Positions 49,327 to 58,946 of a DNA stretch of 64,000 bases are shown in pieces (positions within the stretch are counted from its first letter, which is position 1; each line of letters begins with the position of its first letter). Made by a program: the position numbers and the translations under genes. The notes under the pieces are model-generated. The model was not told where the DNA came from, did no database searches, and was given only the letters and a program-made list of their open reading frames with translations. Source of the DNA: Pseudomonas cerasi (GTDB taxonomy: Bacteria > Pseudomonadota > Gammaproteobacteria > Pseudomonadales > Pseudomonadaceae); NCBI RefSeq assembly GCF_900074915.1, contig NZ_LT222319.1, positions 2,947,001 through 3,011,000 of the forward strand, in the 5' to 3' direction.

Positions 49327-50256
49327 ATGATTCAGGGCCTGAAACTCGACAACAACCAGTTGCTGGCATGTGATCCGCAAAAGGCTCAGGTGCTGTGGTT
49401 CAGCAAACCGGATGCCGGGGAACGCAGATTATTGCTGGAGCGATTTCACCTTGATGAGCATGCCGTTGCCTCGGCACTCGACCCGGACGAAATTTCGCGC
49501 ATCGAGTTTCACCCTGATGCGTTGTTCGTCATCTGGAAACGTCCCGAGAACTATTCGGGCAAGGACAGCTTCTCGTTCGACGTTTCGTCCTTTGGCGTGC
49601 TGTTGAGCCGGGACCAGCTGGTGCTGATCTGCGATGACGAGCAACCCTTGAGCGCGCTGGGGGCTCACCGCCCGTTGGACCAGCCGCTGGATATCCTTCT
49701 GGAGCTGCTGCTCAACAATATTCATCACTATCTGGGCCATTTGAAAGTCATCAAGATGGTCGCCCGGGAATTGCAGCAGAAATTCAACTCTTCCCTGGAA
49801 AACCGCCATTTGCTGCAGATGTTCAACCTCAGCGAAAGTCTGGTGTATTACATCAATGCCATCCACAGCAACGGTGCGGTCCTGACGCGTCTGCGCAACC
49901 ATGCGCAAGGCCGGCAATACGCAGCCGACAGCCTGGCGCTGATCGACGACATGATCATCGAGAACGATCAGTGCTACAAACAGGCCGAGATCTATTCCAC
50001 GGTGTTCGCCGGGTTGATGGATGCGCGAGGCAATCTGGTCAATAACAGCACCAACACCCTGCTGCGCAAACTGACCTTGATCAATGTGGTGTTTTTGCCG
50101 TTGAACCTGATTGCCGGGATCGGCGGCATGTCGGAATTCAGCATGATGACCGCCCCGCTGCACTGGTGGGTGGCTTACCCGGCACTGCTGCTGGCCATGC
50201 TCGGGCTGGGGGCGGTGATGGTCTGGGGGCTGCGCAAGATGGCTCGCGCGGCCTGA
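49327..50256 (+). CDS. CorA-like divalent metal transporter with a variant GMS motif
   Basis: This 309-residue protein has the CorA layout: an acidic/alpha-beta cytoplasmic domain, a long helical stalk, and two C-terminal membrane helices (LTLINVVFLPLNLIAGIGG and WWVAYPALLLAMLGLGAVMV). The usual GMN signature between them reads GMS (GIGGMSEF), so ion selectivity may differ from Mg-transporting CorA, as in zinc-exporting relatives. It starts 4 bp after the RimK-like gene and is co-transcribed with it. Confidence 0.82.
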   Translation: MIQGLKLDNNQLLACDPQKAQVLWFSKPDAGERRLLLERFHLDEHAVASALDPDEISRIEFHPDALFVIWKRPENYSGKDSFSFDVSSFGVLLSRDQLVLICDDEQPLSALGAHRPLDQPLDILLELLLNNIHHYLGHLKVIKMVARELQQKFNSSLENRHLLQMFNLSESLVYYINAIHSNGAVLTRLRNHAQGRQYAADSLALIDDMIIENDQCYKQAEIYSTVFAGLMDARGNLVNNSTNTLLRKLTLINVVFLPLNLIAGIGGMSEFSMMTAPLHWWVAYPALLLAMLGLGAVMVWGLRKMARAA

Positions 50257-50444
50257 GCGGTTATTTTTCCCAGTCAGCCTTGGCAATCTGCAAGCCATGC
50301 AGACCGTTATACGCCGCACGTTCGGGAGACTGCCAACCCTCCAGCAACGCGGCGTCGAGGTCGTAGATTTCGACGCCCAGCGGCCGGCAAACGCTTAACG
50401 GGTCCTGCGCGTCAGGCCCCCACATCGGCAGTGACAGGTCGCTA
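50209..50444. repeat. Direct repeat, left copy: corA tail plus DUF1989-gene tail
   Basis: This segment, from GGGGCGGTG in the last codons of the CorA-like gene through the 3-prime end of a DUF1989 gene, recurs in the same orientation at 52849-53085. I count about 27 mismatches over 178 bases of the DUF1989 part (about 85 percent identity). The left copy has the intact CorA gene and a truncated DUF1989 gene. Confidence 0.8.
50261..50444 (-). pseudogene. Truncated 3-prime end of a DUF1989 (urea carboxylase-associated) gene
   Basis: About 60 residues in frame (SDLSLPMWGPDAQDPLSVCR through AAYNGLHGLQIAKADWEK) match the C-terminus of the intact protein at 52901-53752. An in-frame stop lies just upstream at 50453-50455. 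This is what remains of the original gene end after the accessory insert arrived. Confidence 0.85.
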
Positions 50445-50513
50445 CGCAGCAACTAATGGCTGATACAAAAAACTCAAAATTTCTTGACTGTAGTCAAATT
50501 ATTCTGACAAAAA

Positions 50514-51464
50514 TTACAAATCGACAGACAAAGTAGTCAAATCATTGCCAAAGGGAACTGTGACATAAATTGTGCCATCTTCCATAAGCCAAGGACATAT
50601 CTGGAAAGTCCACAAAATGCGTTCGGCATGCCGGCTAAGTGCAAAAACATTTGTAGTCGTGAACCGACCATCTGTGTCGTACAGACTCCGAAGCTCGCGC
50701 CCAAAAAGTTCTAGCCAAAGATTTAACTCAAAAACTTCTAAGTCGGCCAACAATTTCGACCCAGGAAGAAATTCAGACTCAGGCAGACCGTCTCTATGAC
50801 CCAACCATTCAGCCGCATGAGTCAAAAAAAACGATAATTGAGGCAGTGCTGCATTCAGCAACATTTCGACATCATTACTTACTCGATACGCCATCCTTGC
50901 TGCATAAATTTCTTTCTTGGCAGAAACGTAACTATCTTTAACTAATACAGCATAGTCCTCACCAGCATTTGGATCAAAAAACGCACTTTTTCTTGCGCAA
51001 AAATAACTGCTCGGCGCAGCTGATACGCTGGAAAACAGCATTTTACTTAGCTCATCTATTTCTGCCCCACAATCAACTTCAAGAAGAGACTCATAGAAAC
51101 TTGCATGCAACACCTCAGAAAGCTTAACTAGCAACAGATGAATTGAATATACCAAGTCCTCTTCTTTGTCAGAGAGTAAAAAATAAGCAATTGAAGCATC
51201 AAGAACCAAATGGACTTTTACTTCACCTTCACGGAGCACTCTTACAGACTTGGCAACCGGTCGCCCATAATTTCTTGACCGAGTTCTACTTACTAACCCG
51301 GCCCCTCGTTCAAGCTCTAAAATTGCCGAGGGGTAATCCAGCGAAAAAGTAATACCCTCAAGTGCAGGAATCGGAATATCCTGACCCAGCTCACGGATAA
51401 TAGTTTGTAAAATGCTACCCACATCGCTAGCCATTCCAGCATCACCGAAATCCCTGAAAGTCAA
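50514..51464 (-). CDS. Unrecognised protein in the AT-rich insert
   Basis: This protein of about 306-316 residues matches no family that I recognise. It has no signal peptide or membrane segment and looks like a soluble, mixed alpha/beta protein, with CARKSAFFDPNAGEDYAVLV near the middle and HAERILWTFQICPWLMEDGT near the end. The start is unresolved: a TTG at 51464 opens this frame and the first ATG is at 51434. The frame stays open, with protein-like sequence (for example STIDAAVKEAVSSFRH), back to 51659 into the end of the upstream DUF4238 gene. Codon use is A/T-rich, unlike the flanks. It follows the DUF4238 gene closely and forms a two-gene unit with it. Confidence 0.65.
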   Translation of the reverse strand: MTFRDFGDAGMASDVGSILQTIIRELGQDIPIPALEGITFSLDYPSAILELERGAGLVSRTRSRNYGRPVAKSVRVLREGEVKVHLVLDASIAYFLLSDKEEDLVYSIHLLLVKLSEVLHASFYESLLEVDCGAEIDELSKMLFSSVSAAPSSYFCARKSAFFDPNAGEDYAVLVKDSYVSAKKEIYAARMAYRVSNDVEMLLNAALPQLSFFLTHAAEWLGHRDGLPESEFLPGSKLLADLEVFELNLWLELFGRELRSLYDTDGRFTTTNVFALSRHAERILWTFQICPWLMEDGTIYVTVPFGNDLTTLSVDL

Positions 51465-51607
51465 TGAGAAAGAACTTGAAACACCATTTGTCGTTTGTAG
51501 AAATTTGGAAAAGGGAGGAACATCGTGATTTCTCCCATGCTCGGTATGCCGAAAGCTAGAAACAGCCTCTTTAACAGCAGCATCAATTGTGCTGGCCGAT
51601 CTTTGCC

Positions 51608-52582
51608 CTATATATTGGGAAAGCTCACTTCCATCTTCGTGTCGACGGGAAATAAAAAACTATCGCTACAAATTGCGCTCGCAATATTAATAGCCTTTAT
51701 ATCTATAGAATCAAAATTATCAGCCCGACCTATAAGCAACCTATTATGACTTATAGGAAAAACCACAAGATCAATATTTTTCGTGCCATTCAAAAGCAGA
51801 GGTGAAAGCTCCTTACCTGCTACGCGGGCAAGCGCTACACAATCAGGAAGTACAGCTCCGACTACCTCTTGAACACACCAAGACAACTTTGACAGCTCGT
51901 CCTCCCAAACAGTCTGCTTTGTTGCTTCCAGTATTTTGTTATGCGCATCTCGAATCTGTTCTCGTACAGGCAAAAAAAGATCTTTTAATACCTGAGTAAT
52001 AGTTGAATTTTGTTCTTCAAAAAAATTTTCGAAATTTTCACGAACTCTAAACTCAAGCATGCGACGCAATAACGGCGCCGGCATGGGAAGCTCTTCAACA
52101 TTCAATGTGCAAAGAGCCTCGTCAATCATTTTTTTTAGCTCTGCACTTCCACCTGAATCATCTAGATTAATATGCCTACGAATTACATCTGAATCAGTAA
52201 TTATAGGCATAGCTGCATCAAAAGACTTCACTGCACCTTGCTCAAGCAGCGATCGCAAGTGAGCAGTCCTAAGCACTAAATGCACCGTAAGGCGAGCAGC
52301 CACCTTTGAGTCTACAGCTTCGCCTTCCCGAGTATTTTTAAAACTCGAGAACTCATGCAAAATATCCACCTCAATCTCAGTGATTATATCATCTAAAGTT
52401 TTCGCACCATCACCTTGAATCTTTGAATAGAAACTTTCACTTACTCCAATATCTTTAGTCGCCACTAGCAGAGCTGGCGTATTGCGTCGATGCAACCAAG
52501 TTCGCTTGGCCTTGTGATCGGGATCGTCTAAAAAGCCAGACTGCAAAAATCGTGGAATATAGTGCTGACGTTTTCCGGCCAT
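51608..52582 (-). CDS. DUF4238-family protein in the AT-rich insert
   Basis: This 324-residue protein opens with the DUF4238 signature QHYIPRFLQSGFLDD, followed by a basic RTWLHRRNTPALLVATKDIG segment. The rest is helical with DSDVIRRHINL near residue 130; VVFPISHNRLLIGRA, near the C-terminus, is a conserved element of this family. The ATG has AAGGGGG 7-8 bases upstream. Biochemical function is unknown; family members appear in accessory and mobile regions. It heads the two-gene unit. The 52583-52848 stretch upstream is AT-rich, contains no gene and should hold the promoter. Confidence 0.8.
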   Translation of the reverse strand: MAGKRQHYIPRFLQSGFLDDPDHKAKRTWLHRRNTPALLVATKDIGVSESFYSKIQGDGAKTLDDIITEIEVDILHEFSSFKNTREGEAVDSKVAARLTVHLVLRTAHLRSLLEQGAVKSFDAAMPIITDSDVIRRHINLDDSGGSAELKKMIDEALCTLNVEELPMPAPLLRRMLEFRVRENFENFFEEQNSTITQVLKDLFLPVREQIRDAHNKILEATKQTVWEDELSKLSWCVQEVVGAVLPDCVALARVAGKELSPLLLNGTKNIDLVVFPISHNRLLIGRADNFDSIDIKAINIASAICSDSFLFPVDTKMEVSFPNI

Positions 52583-52848
52583 AGCATTTAACCCCCTTCA
52601 TGAGTAAATAACTCTATCATGACACTAAAGCGACAAAAATTACGAGATATTTTTGACAAATAAAAGTTAAACATCATAAACATAAAATGAGCTCATTTTT
52701 AACACTAAGCCACTCGCCAAGCATGGGGTACACGACTATCAGTGCATTACTAAGGTTTTTCCGCAAAGCATTCAAGTCTATATACCAACGCAAAGCATTG
52801 ACATATGTTTAGCTGGACTTACATGTATAACAATAATCGCTGGAGAAC

Positions 52849-53085
52849 GGGGCGGTGCTGTCTTGGGACTGCGCAAAATACGTCCATTCTGCCTGAGCCA
52901 TTACTGCTCCCAATCGGCCTTGGCAATCTGCAGACCATGCAGGCCGTTGTAAGCTGCGCGCTCGGGGGACTGCCAGCCGTCCAGCAGCGACGCATCGAGG
53001 TCACAGATCTCGACGCCCAGCGGTCGGCAGACGCTCAGCGGGTCCTGCGCATCAGGCCCCCACATCGGTAATGACAGGTCGCCAC
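52849..53085. repeat. Direct repeat, right copy: decayed corA tail plus DUF1989-gene tail
   Basis: This copy starts with a degenerate tail of the CorA-like gene (GGGGCGGTG, CTGCGCAAAATA, GCCTGAGC, with a one-base deletion) and runs into the intact 3-prime end of the DUF1989 gene. It pairs with 50209-50444. The right copy has the intact DUF1989 gene and a broken CorA tail, the mirror of the left copy. Confidence 0.8.
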
Positions 53086-53752
53086 CCGGACACGTCGACA
53101 AGGCGCATAGCAGGTCGATTTCCGCGAAAAACTCCAGATAGTCGCCCTTCTGCGCCGGGCAGGCTTTCATGAAATACAGGTCGTCATGGTTCAGGCCGGT
53201 GCACTGGAAGATGTTCAGCACATCGTGCACATCGAACTCGGTCAGCCCGTGCGGCAGCACTGCGCGGGTCAGGTTGGAATGGCAGTGATGATGAAAGTCT
53301 TCGCCGGTCAGCATCTTGTTGACGTAGGGATCGCAGCGCGTGCCGAGCAGGTCATGCAGGCGGCCGCCGTGCTCGTCGGTTCCGTAACTGGCCAGACTGT
53401 CATCGGTGATGGTTACCATTGGCCGCAAAAACGGCAGATTCGACCACAACCGGTCGTGGGTACTGACATGCGCGCCCTGCAACTGACGCGTGCGCGCCGC
53501 CCACAGGCGTTCCCGAGGGTCGTTGGCGTTCCAGACATTGAAATCACCCACCTGCGGGCCCACCGGTGTGGTGACCCGAAACACCTGACCGGCCTTGACC
53601 TTCCAGGCCCGCCCGGTACGAATCGGTACTTCGAACTGTTCGACGAGGGTGCGTTGCTGCGCATTCGTGCGGATGCGCTCATAAAAGGCAGTGTCCACTT
53701 GCAGCGCCGCGCCTTTACTGACCTGGTAAGCGGCTGGATAGTCTTTGTACAT
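52901..53752 (-). CDS. DUF1989 (urea carboxylase-associated) family protein
   Basis: This 283-residue DUF1989 protein shows FRVTTPVGPQVGDFNVWNAN, the conserved HHHCHSNLTRAVL-like segment (DFHHHCHSNLTRAVL) and the C-terminal DLSLPMWGPDAQDPLSVCRP. DUF1989 proteins accompany urea or guanidine carboxylases and some are carboxyguanidine deiminases. No carboxylase or urea amidolyase gene is near, so its role here is open. Its 3-prime end is repeated at 50261-50444. Confidence 0.83.
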   Translation of the reverse strand: MYKDYPAAYQVSKGAALQVDTAFYERIRTNAQQRTLVEQFEVPIRTGRAWKVKAGQVFRVTTPVGPQVGDFNVWNANDPRERLWAARTRQLQGAHVSTHDRLWSNLPFLRPMVTITDDSLASYGTDEHGGRLHDLLGTRCDPYVNKMLTGEDFHHHCHSNLTRAVLPHGLTEFDVHDVLNIFQCTGLNHDDLYFMKACPAQKGDYLEFFAEIDLLCALSTCPGGDLSLPMWGPDAQDPLSVCRPLGVEICDLDASLLDGWQSPERAAYNGLHGLQIAKADWEQ

Positions 53753-53807
53753 ACAGGGCTTCTCGGTGGCAGGATGTACCGATTGCTACTGCAAATTACA
53801 GGCCCGA

Positions 53808-56800
53808 TTACTGGAAGTCCCGACTGCGCACATCCAGTCCGGTCAACAGCGGCGTCAGGTCATACAGCCGCTGGGCGATCAGGTGCCGTACGCCGCTTTT
53901 TGATTCCAGGCGCCCGAACACCTGCAGCAATTGCGAGCCCACCAGCACCTTGCGCTGACGCTCGGCCAGGTCGCGCCAGACCACGACGTTGACCATGCCG
54001 AACTCGTCTTCCAGCGTCACGAAGGTCACGCCACTGGCGGTGCCCGGTCGTTGACGGCCAATGACCAGCCCCGCCACGCTGAGGGTCCGGTCGTTTTCCA
54101 GGTGTAACAAGTCTTGTGAGCTGCGAAAGCGCTTGGCAGCCAGTTGCCGGCGCAGCAAGGCCAGCGGGTGTGGGCCCAGGGTGGTGCCCAGCGTTGTGTA
54201 GTCGGCCACCAGGTCTTCGGCGACAGTCGGCAGTGGCAAGATCACCTGGGTTTCTTCGCTGGGCAGGTCGTCGAACAGCGGGCGCTGGGCCTCAACCCCG
54301 GCCACTTCCCAGCGCGCCCGGTGCCGATGGCCGATCAGGCCGCGCAAGGCACCGGAATCCGCCAGTGCTTCGGCGGCGCGCGAGTCCAGTTCGGCGCGCA
54401 ACGTCAGGTCCGTGGCATCGACAAACGGGCGTTTCGCGCGCGCGACTTCGATGCGCAAGGCATCTTCCTCACGAAAGCCACGGACCATGCGCAGCCCGAG
54501 GCGAATCGCCAGATTGCGTGTGCGGTCGGGATGATCGAGCGGCTCCAGCGAACAATCCCAGTCGCTGTAGCGCACATCCACCGGGCGGATTTCAATGTGG
54601 TGGCGACGTGCGTCCTGCAGCAGTTGATCCGGGCTATAGAACCCCATCGGCCAACTGTTGATCAGTGCGCAGGTGAACGCTGCCGGTTCATGGCACTTAA
54701 GCCAGCAACTGGCGTAGGTCAGCAAGGCGAAACTGGCGGCATGGGATTCGGGAAAACCATAACTGCCAAAGCCCTTGATCTGTTCGAAGATCCGGTCGGC
54801 AAAGTCCGCTTCATAGCCGTTTTTCAGCATGCCCGTGCGCAGCCGTTCGCGATGCGGCTCGAGCCCGCCGTGACGTTTCCATGCGGCCATCGCGCGGCGC
54901 AACTCGTCCGCTTCGCCCGGGGTGTAGTCGGCGGCCAGAATGGCCACTTCCATGACCTGCTCCTGGAACAGCGGCACACCCAGGGTGCGCTTGAATACGG
55001 ATTCAAGCTTGGGCGGATAGGTGACTGCCTCTTCGCCATTGCGCCGCCGCAGGTACGGGTGAACCATATCGCCCTGGATCGGCCCCGGCCGGACAATGGC
55101 GACTTCGATGACCAGATCGTAGAATTTTTCCGGCCTCAGGCGCGGCAGCATGGCCATCTGCGCACGCGACTCGATCTGAAACACGCCGATGGTGTCGGCG
55201 CGGCTGATCATTTCGTAGGTTTTCCGGTCGTCGCCCGGCAGACTTGCCAGGGCCCAGCGTTTGCCCCGGTGCAGATGCACCAGATCGAACGTGCGGCGCA
55301 AGGCGCTGAGCATGCCCAGTGCAAGGATGTCGACTTTCAGCAGGCCGACCAGGTCCAGATCGTCCTTGTCCCACTGGATGATGGTGCGGTCGGCCATCGC
55401 GGCGTTCTCCACCGGCACCAAGGTCTCCAGTGGGTGTTCGGAAATCACGAATCCACCCGGGTGTTGCGACAGGTGCCGGGGAAAACCGATCAGTTCGCCG
55501 GTCAGCGCCAGCACGCGCTTGAGGATCGGCGTGTCGGCATCGAAGCCGTATTCGCGCAAGCGTTCAGGCGACGGCAATGAATCGCTCCAGCGGCTGAAGG
55601 CTTCGGCCAGGGCATTGATCTGGTCTGGCGGCAAGCCCAGCACCTTGGCCACGTCACGCATCGCGCCGGAGCCGTGATAAGTGCTAGCGACAGCAGTCAG
55701 CGCCGCCCGGCCCCGGCCATAGCGCCGAAAGATGTACTGAATGACTTCTTCGCGGCGGTCATGCTCGAAATCCACGTCGATGTCCGGTGGCTCGTTGCGC
55801 TCTCTGGAGATGAAGCGCTCGAACAGCAGATTGCTCTTTTCCGGATTCAGCTCGGTGATCCCCAGCGCATAACACACTGCCGAGTTGGCCGCCGAGCCGC
55901 GTCCCTGACAAAGGATGTGCTGGCTGCGGGCAAACTCGACGATGTCATGCACGGTCAGAAAGTAGCTGTCGAACTTCTTTTCCGCGATCAGCGCCAGTTC
56001 CTTCTCGACCTGCGCACGGGTAGCTGGCGTCAGCCCCTTCGGCCAGCGTTTTCGGACACCGCGCTCGGTCAGTTCACGCAGCCACGACGTAGGTGTCTGG
56101 CCTTTGGGGACCAGCTCGTGCGGGTATTCATATTTCAATTGTTTGAGATCAAACGTGCAGCGCCGGGCAATACGCACCGATTCGGCCAGCAGCCAGTCCG
56201 GGTAATGCTCGGCAAGCGCATCCAGTGGCCGTAAATGGCGCTCGCCGTTGGCAAACAACAGGTGCCCTGCTTCGGCCACGGTCGTGTGATGGCGAATGGC
56301 AGTCATGGTGTCCTGCAGGGCACGCCGGCCGCGTGCGTGCATGTGCACATCACCACTGGCTACTGCCGGGATACCCAATGATTGAGCCAGCGCCAGCAAG
56401 TCGGCCAGACGCTGCTCGTCATCCGCGCCGCGATGTAACTCCACGCCGAGCCAGAGGCGCTCGGCAAAGCGCTCACGCAACCAGCGTCCGCCAGCCAGAC
56501 AGGCTTGAGCGTCACCGTCGAGGTCCGGCAGCCAGAGGGCCAGCAACCCGTCCGGCGCAGGCTCGAAATCTTCACGCAACAACCGGTATTCACCTTTTCT
56601 GGCTCTGCGGCGTGCCACCGTGATCAATTTGCACAGCGCCTCATAGCCTGTCTGGCTTTCCACCAGCAGCACGGCTTTCGGCCCGTTCTCGATGTGCATT
56701 TCACTGCCGATGATCAATGGCAGGCCGGTGCTGATGGACGCCTGCCAGGCACGTACGATACCGGCCAGCGTGCACTCGTCAGTGATGGCCAGCGCCTGGT

Positions 56801-56903
56801 AGCCGTGGCGCAAGGCTCGTTCGAACAGCTCATGGGCGCTTGAGGCGCCGCGCTGAAAACTGAAGTTGGACAGGCAATGCAGCTCGGCGTATTCGCTTGT
56901 CAT
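53808..56903 (-). CDS. dnaE2: Error-prone DNA polymerase DnaE2/ImuC
   Basis: This 1031-residue C-family polymerase has an N-terminal PHP domain ([18 protein letters not shown]), the catalytic aspartates in [19 protein letters not shown], the helix-hairpin and fingers region [20 protein letters not shown], and a C-terminal OB-fold. Length about 1030 distinguishes it from replicative DnaE (about 1170). It performs translesion synthesis with ImuA and ImuB. Its start overlaps the imuB stop (ATGA). Last gene of the lexA2 operon, so induced by DNA damage. Confidence 0.93.
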   Translation of the reverse strand: MTSEYAELHCLSNFSFQRGASSAHELFERALRHGYQALAITDECTLAGIVRAWQASISTGLPLIIGSEMHIENGPKAVLLVESQTGYEALCKLITVARRRARKGEYRLLREDFEPAPDGLLALWLPDLDGDAQACLAGGRWLRERFAERLWLGVELHRGADDEQRLADLLALAQSLGIPAVASGDVHMHARGRRALQDTMTAIRHHTTVAEAGHLLFANGERHLRPLDALAEHYPDWLLAESVRIARRCTFDLKQLKYEYPHELVPKGQTPTSWLRELTERGVRKRWPKGLTPATRAQVEKELALIAEKKFDSYFLTVHDIVEFARSQHILCQGRGSAANSAVCYALGITELNPEKSNLLFERFISRERNEPPDIDVDFEHDRREEVIQYIFRRYGRGRAALTAVASTYHGSGAMRDVAKVLGLPPDQINALAEAFSRWSDSLPSPERLREYGFDADTPILKRVLALTGELIGFPRHLSQHPGGFVISEHPLETLVPVENAAMADRTIIQWDKDDLDLVGLLKVDILALGMLSALRRTFDLVHLHRGKRWALASLPGDDRKTYEMISRADTIGVFQIESRAQMAMLPRLRPEKFYDLVIEVAIVRPGPIQGDMVHPYLRRRNGEEAVTYPPKLESVFKRTLGVPLFQEQVMEVAILAADYTPGEADELRRAMAAWKRHGGLEPHRERLRTGMLKNGYEADFADRIFEQIKGFGSYGFPESHAASFALLTYASCWLKCHEPAAFTCALINSWPMGFYSPDQLLQDARRHHIEIRPVDVRYSDWDCSLEPLDHPDRTRNLAIRLGLRMVRGFREEDALRIEVARAKRPFVDATDLTLRAELDSRAAEALADSGALRGLIGHRHRARWEVAGVEAQRPLFDDLPSEETQVILPLPTVAEDLVADYTTLGTTLGPHPLALLRRQLAAKRFRSSQDLLHLENDRTLSVAGLVIGRQRPGTASGVTFVTLEDEFGMVNVVVWRDLAERQRKVLVGSQLLQVFGRLESKSGVRHLIAQRLYDLTPLLTGLDVRSRDFQ

Positions 56904-58315
56904 GCGAACCAGCCATGCAGCAGCAGTTCACCCTGCTCGCCCACGCTGCGATAGGCCCAGGCGCGCTGGCCGCTGGAGGTTTCGACCAGATAGTAGTCGC
57001 GACGTACATCGCCGCCGTCCCACCAGCCTGATTCGATTCGCTCGGGCCCCGCCACGATGCGCGTGGCATGAAGTGGCAGCGGCTGGGGTTCTCGCAGCAA
57101 CCAGCCCGGGCGCGTACAACCCTTGCTCGGCAAGACCGGTTTGCTTGTGCTGTGCGGTTGCCAGGCGCATTCAGGGCGGTGATCGGCCTGAGCGCGTAAG
57201 CCATTGACCGACTCGTCGCCCAGACGCGCCCGCAGGCGCTCGCGCAGTTGCTCCCAGGGCAAGGTTTGCTGCACGCGCTCATCGAACAACTGACGGTGCG
57301 CCGGGACAAAATCCGGCAAGTCTCGCGCCAGCAGGCGCACGGCACGTACCGGCGACGCGACCAGCACCTGCTCCAGCCTGCCGCGGGCCAGTTCGAACAG
57401 CATCGACGCATCGCGCTCGGCACTCAGCAGTCCGACGGGCACCACAGTCTCCGGACCTTCAACATGCTCCAGATGCAGGGAAAATCGCTGCACACCGCTG
57501 TCGCGTCCGGCCAGGAACAAGGCCAGATCGGCGATCAGCCGCTTGAGCGGAAACAACAGGGCCTGATGGGATTCGACATCGAAATTCAGCTCGATGCGTA
57601 CATCGAAAAAATCCGGCGGCGTGTAGCATTCCAGCGCCACGGGGCGCTCGCCGAGCAAGGTGTCGAAGTGCTGCAGCACGCTGGCCGGAAACCGCCGTGC
57701 CAGCGTATCGCGGGGCAGCGCCAGCACCTGCCGCACGCTACGCAGCCCCATGCGCGTCAGGGCAGTAGCGGTTTCGCGGCTCAGGCCGATGCGTTCCAAA
57801 GGCATCTGTTCCAGACGGCGGCGCAATTCATGCGGACAGTCGATGCTCAGCCCGTCATGCATGTTGGCCAGCATTCGCGCGGCTATCGGGTTGGGCGCGA
57901 CCACGATGCGATGGCGGAAACCCTGCGTGGTCAGCTCTTCACGCAAACGCGCTTCGAACACTGGCCAAGGGCCGAACAGCTTGAGGCTGGATTCGATTTC
58001 CATCAGCAGTACCCGCGGGTACTTGAGACTGACATTGGAGCTGAAACCGTAGGCCCAGGCCGCGAGCAGTTGCTGCAAACGCTCGATATCGGCCGGGTCA
58101 TGCTCGATCGTGGTGAAGTTCGGCACCAGCGCCTGTGCTGCGGTCAGCGACTGCCCGGCTTTCAGCCCCAACGCACGCGCAGCCGGATTGACGCTCTGCA
58201 ACACGCGACGTTGAGCGCTGCCGCTGATCAGCGCCAGCGGTTCATCGGGGTTGCCGTGACGACGCATGACGCCGTCCAGCGCCAGTTGCGGCAGCAAGAC
58301 ACAGGCCCAGAGCAT
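56900..58315 (-). CDS. imuB: Y-family polymerase-like mutagenesis protein ImuB
   Basis: This 471-residue protein begins [20 protein letters not shown] and resembles Y-family polymerases ([32 protein letters not shown]). It lacks a clear acidic catalytic triad, as is usual for ImuB, which is an inactive polymerase scaffold binding the beta clamp, ImuA and DnaE2. The ATG at 58315 has GAGG 5 bases upstream; an open frame back to 58363 overlaps imuA. It overlaps dnaE2 by 4 bp. Confidence 0.92.
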   Translation of the reverse strand: MLWACVLLPQLALDGVMRRHGNPDEPLALISGSAQRRVLQSVNPAARALGLKAGQSLTAAQALVPNFTTIEHDPADIERLQQLLAAWAYGFSSNVSLKYPRVLLMEIESSLKLFGPWPVFEARLREELTTQGFRHRIVVAPNPIAARMLANMHDGLSIDCPHELRRRLEQMPLERIGLSRETATALTRMGLRSVRQVLALPRDTLARRFPASVLQHFDTLLGERPVALECYTPPDFFDVRIELNFDVESHQALLFPLKRLIADLALFLAGRDSGVQRFSLHLEHVEGPETVVPVGLLSAERDASMLFELARGRLEQVLVASPVRAVRLLARDLPDFVPAHRQLFDERVQQTLPWEQLRERLRARLGDESVNGLRAQADHRPECAWQPHSTSKPVLPSKGCTRPGWLLREPQPLPLHATRIVAGPERIESGWWDGGDVRRDYYLVETSSGQRAWAYRSVGEQGELLLHGWFA

Positions 58316-58322
58316 AAGAACC

Positions 58323-58946
58323 TCAAGCGTCGGTCGGGAACGGAATGGGGAAAGGCGGCGCAAGTCCGCCCCGGCATTTGAGTACTCGCAACTGTGCCGG
58401 GCGGGTATCTATAGCTATGCGCAGGGCTGCGGGTGAAGGGTTGGCGGCGGCCTGCTGCGGGCGACAGGCAAAAGCCAGGGTCTGCCCGGTTTCGGCAGCC
58501 ACCTGCAAGCGTCGCAGCGCACGGTCATCGACCATGCCGGGCCAGCACACGACCGCGCCACAACTGCCGGAACGCAGGCATTGCTCGGCGGCCCACAAGG
58601 CATCACGGGGACTCGCCTCGATCACCACCAACTGGCGCAGATCGACACCGGCGGCCAGCCAGGCCTGTGGGTACGGAATATAAGGCGGTGCGACCAGCAC
58701 AATGCGCTCAGCGATTGCGGAAAGCCGTGCCAGGCTTGGCCACAGCAGGCGCAGTTCGCCGCTGCCATTGGCCGGAATGAGGATTTCAGTCAGGGCCGCT
58801 GCAGGCCAGCCGCCGGTGGGCAATGCAGCATCCAGCAACACGTGGCCACTGGGCTGCGGGCTGACCGGTGGCGCGCTCTGCTGGCGCCCTTTCCAGACCC
58901 TGCGCTCATCCAGCAAGGCATCCAGGCTGACCACCGCGCCCATCAT
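58323..58946 (-). CDS. imuA: SOS mutagenesis protein ImuA
   Basis: This 207-residue RecA-like protein carries GGWPAAALTEILIPANGSGELRLLWP and ERIVLVAPPYIPYPQAWLAAG. Its C-terminal region (RPAQLRVLKCRGG) contacts ImuB in known systems. The start (58944-58946) overlaps the lexA2 stop (ATGA). Together with imuB and dnaE2 it forms the damage-induced mutasome. Confidence 0.9.
   Translation of the reverse strand: MMGAVVSLDALLDERRVWKGRQQSAPPVSPQPSGHVLLDAALPTGGWPAAALTEILIPANGSGELRLLWPSLARLSAIAERIVLVAPPYIPYPQAWLAAGVDLRQLVVIEASPRDALWAAEQCLRSGSCGAVVCWPGMVDDRALRRLQVAAETGQTLAFACRPQQAAANPSPAALRIAIDTRPAQLRVLKCRGGLAPPFPIPFPTDA

Noticed and set aside
50445..52848. Transposon or phage-type integration of the AT-rich insert
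   Set aside because: No transposase, integrase, terminal inverted repeats or tRNA end was seen; long imperfect direct repeats point to homologous recombination.
54144..55580. 478-codon plus-strand frame opposite dnaE2
   Set aside because: Antisense shadow of the polymerase, which has its catalytic motifs in order.
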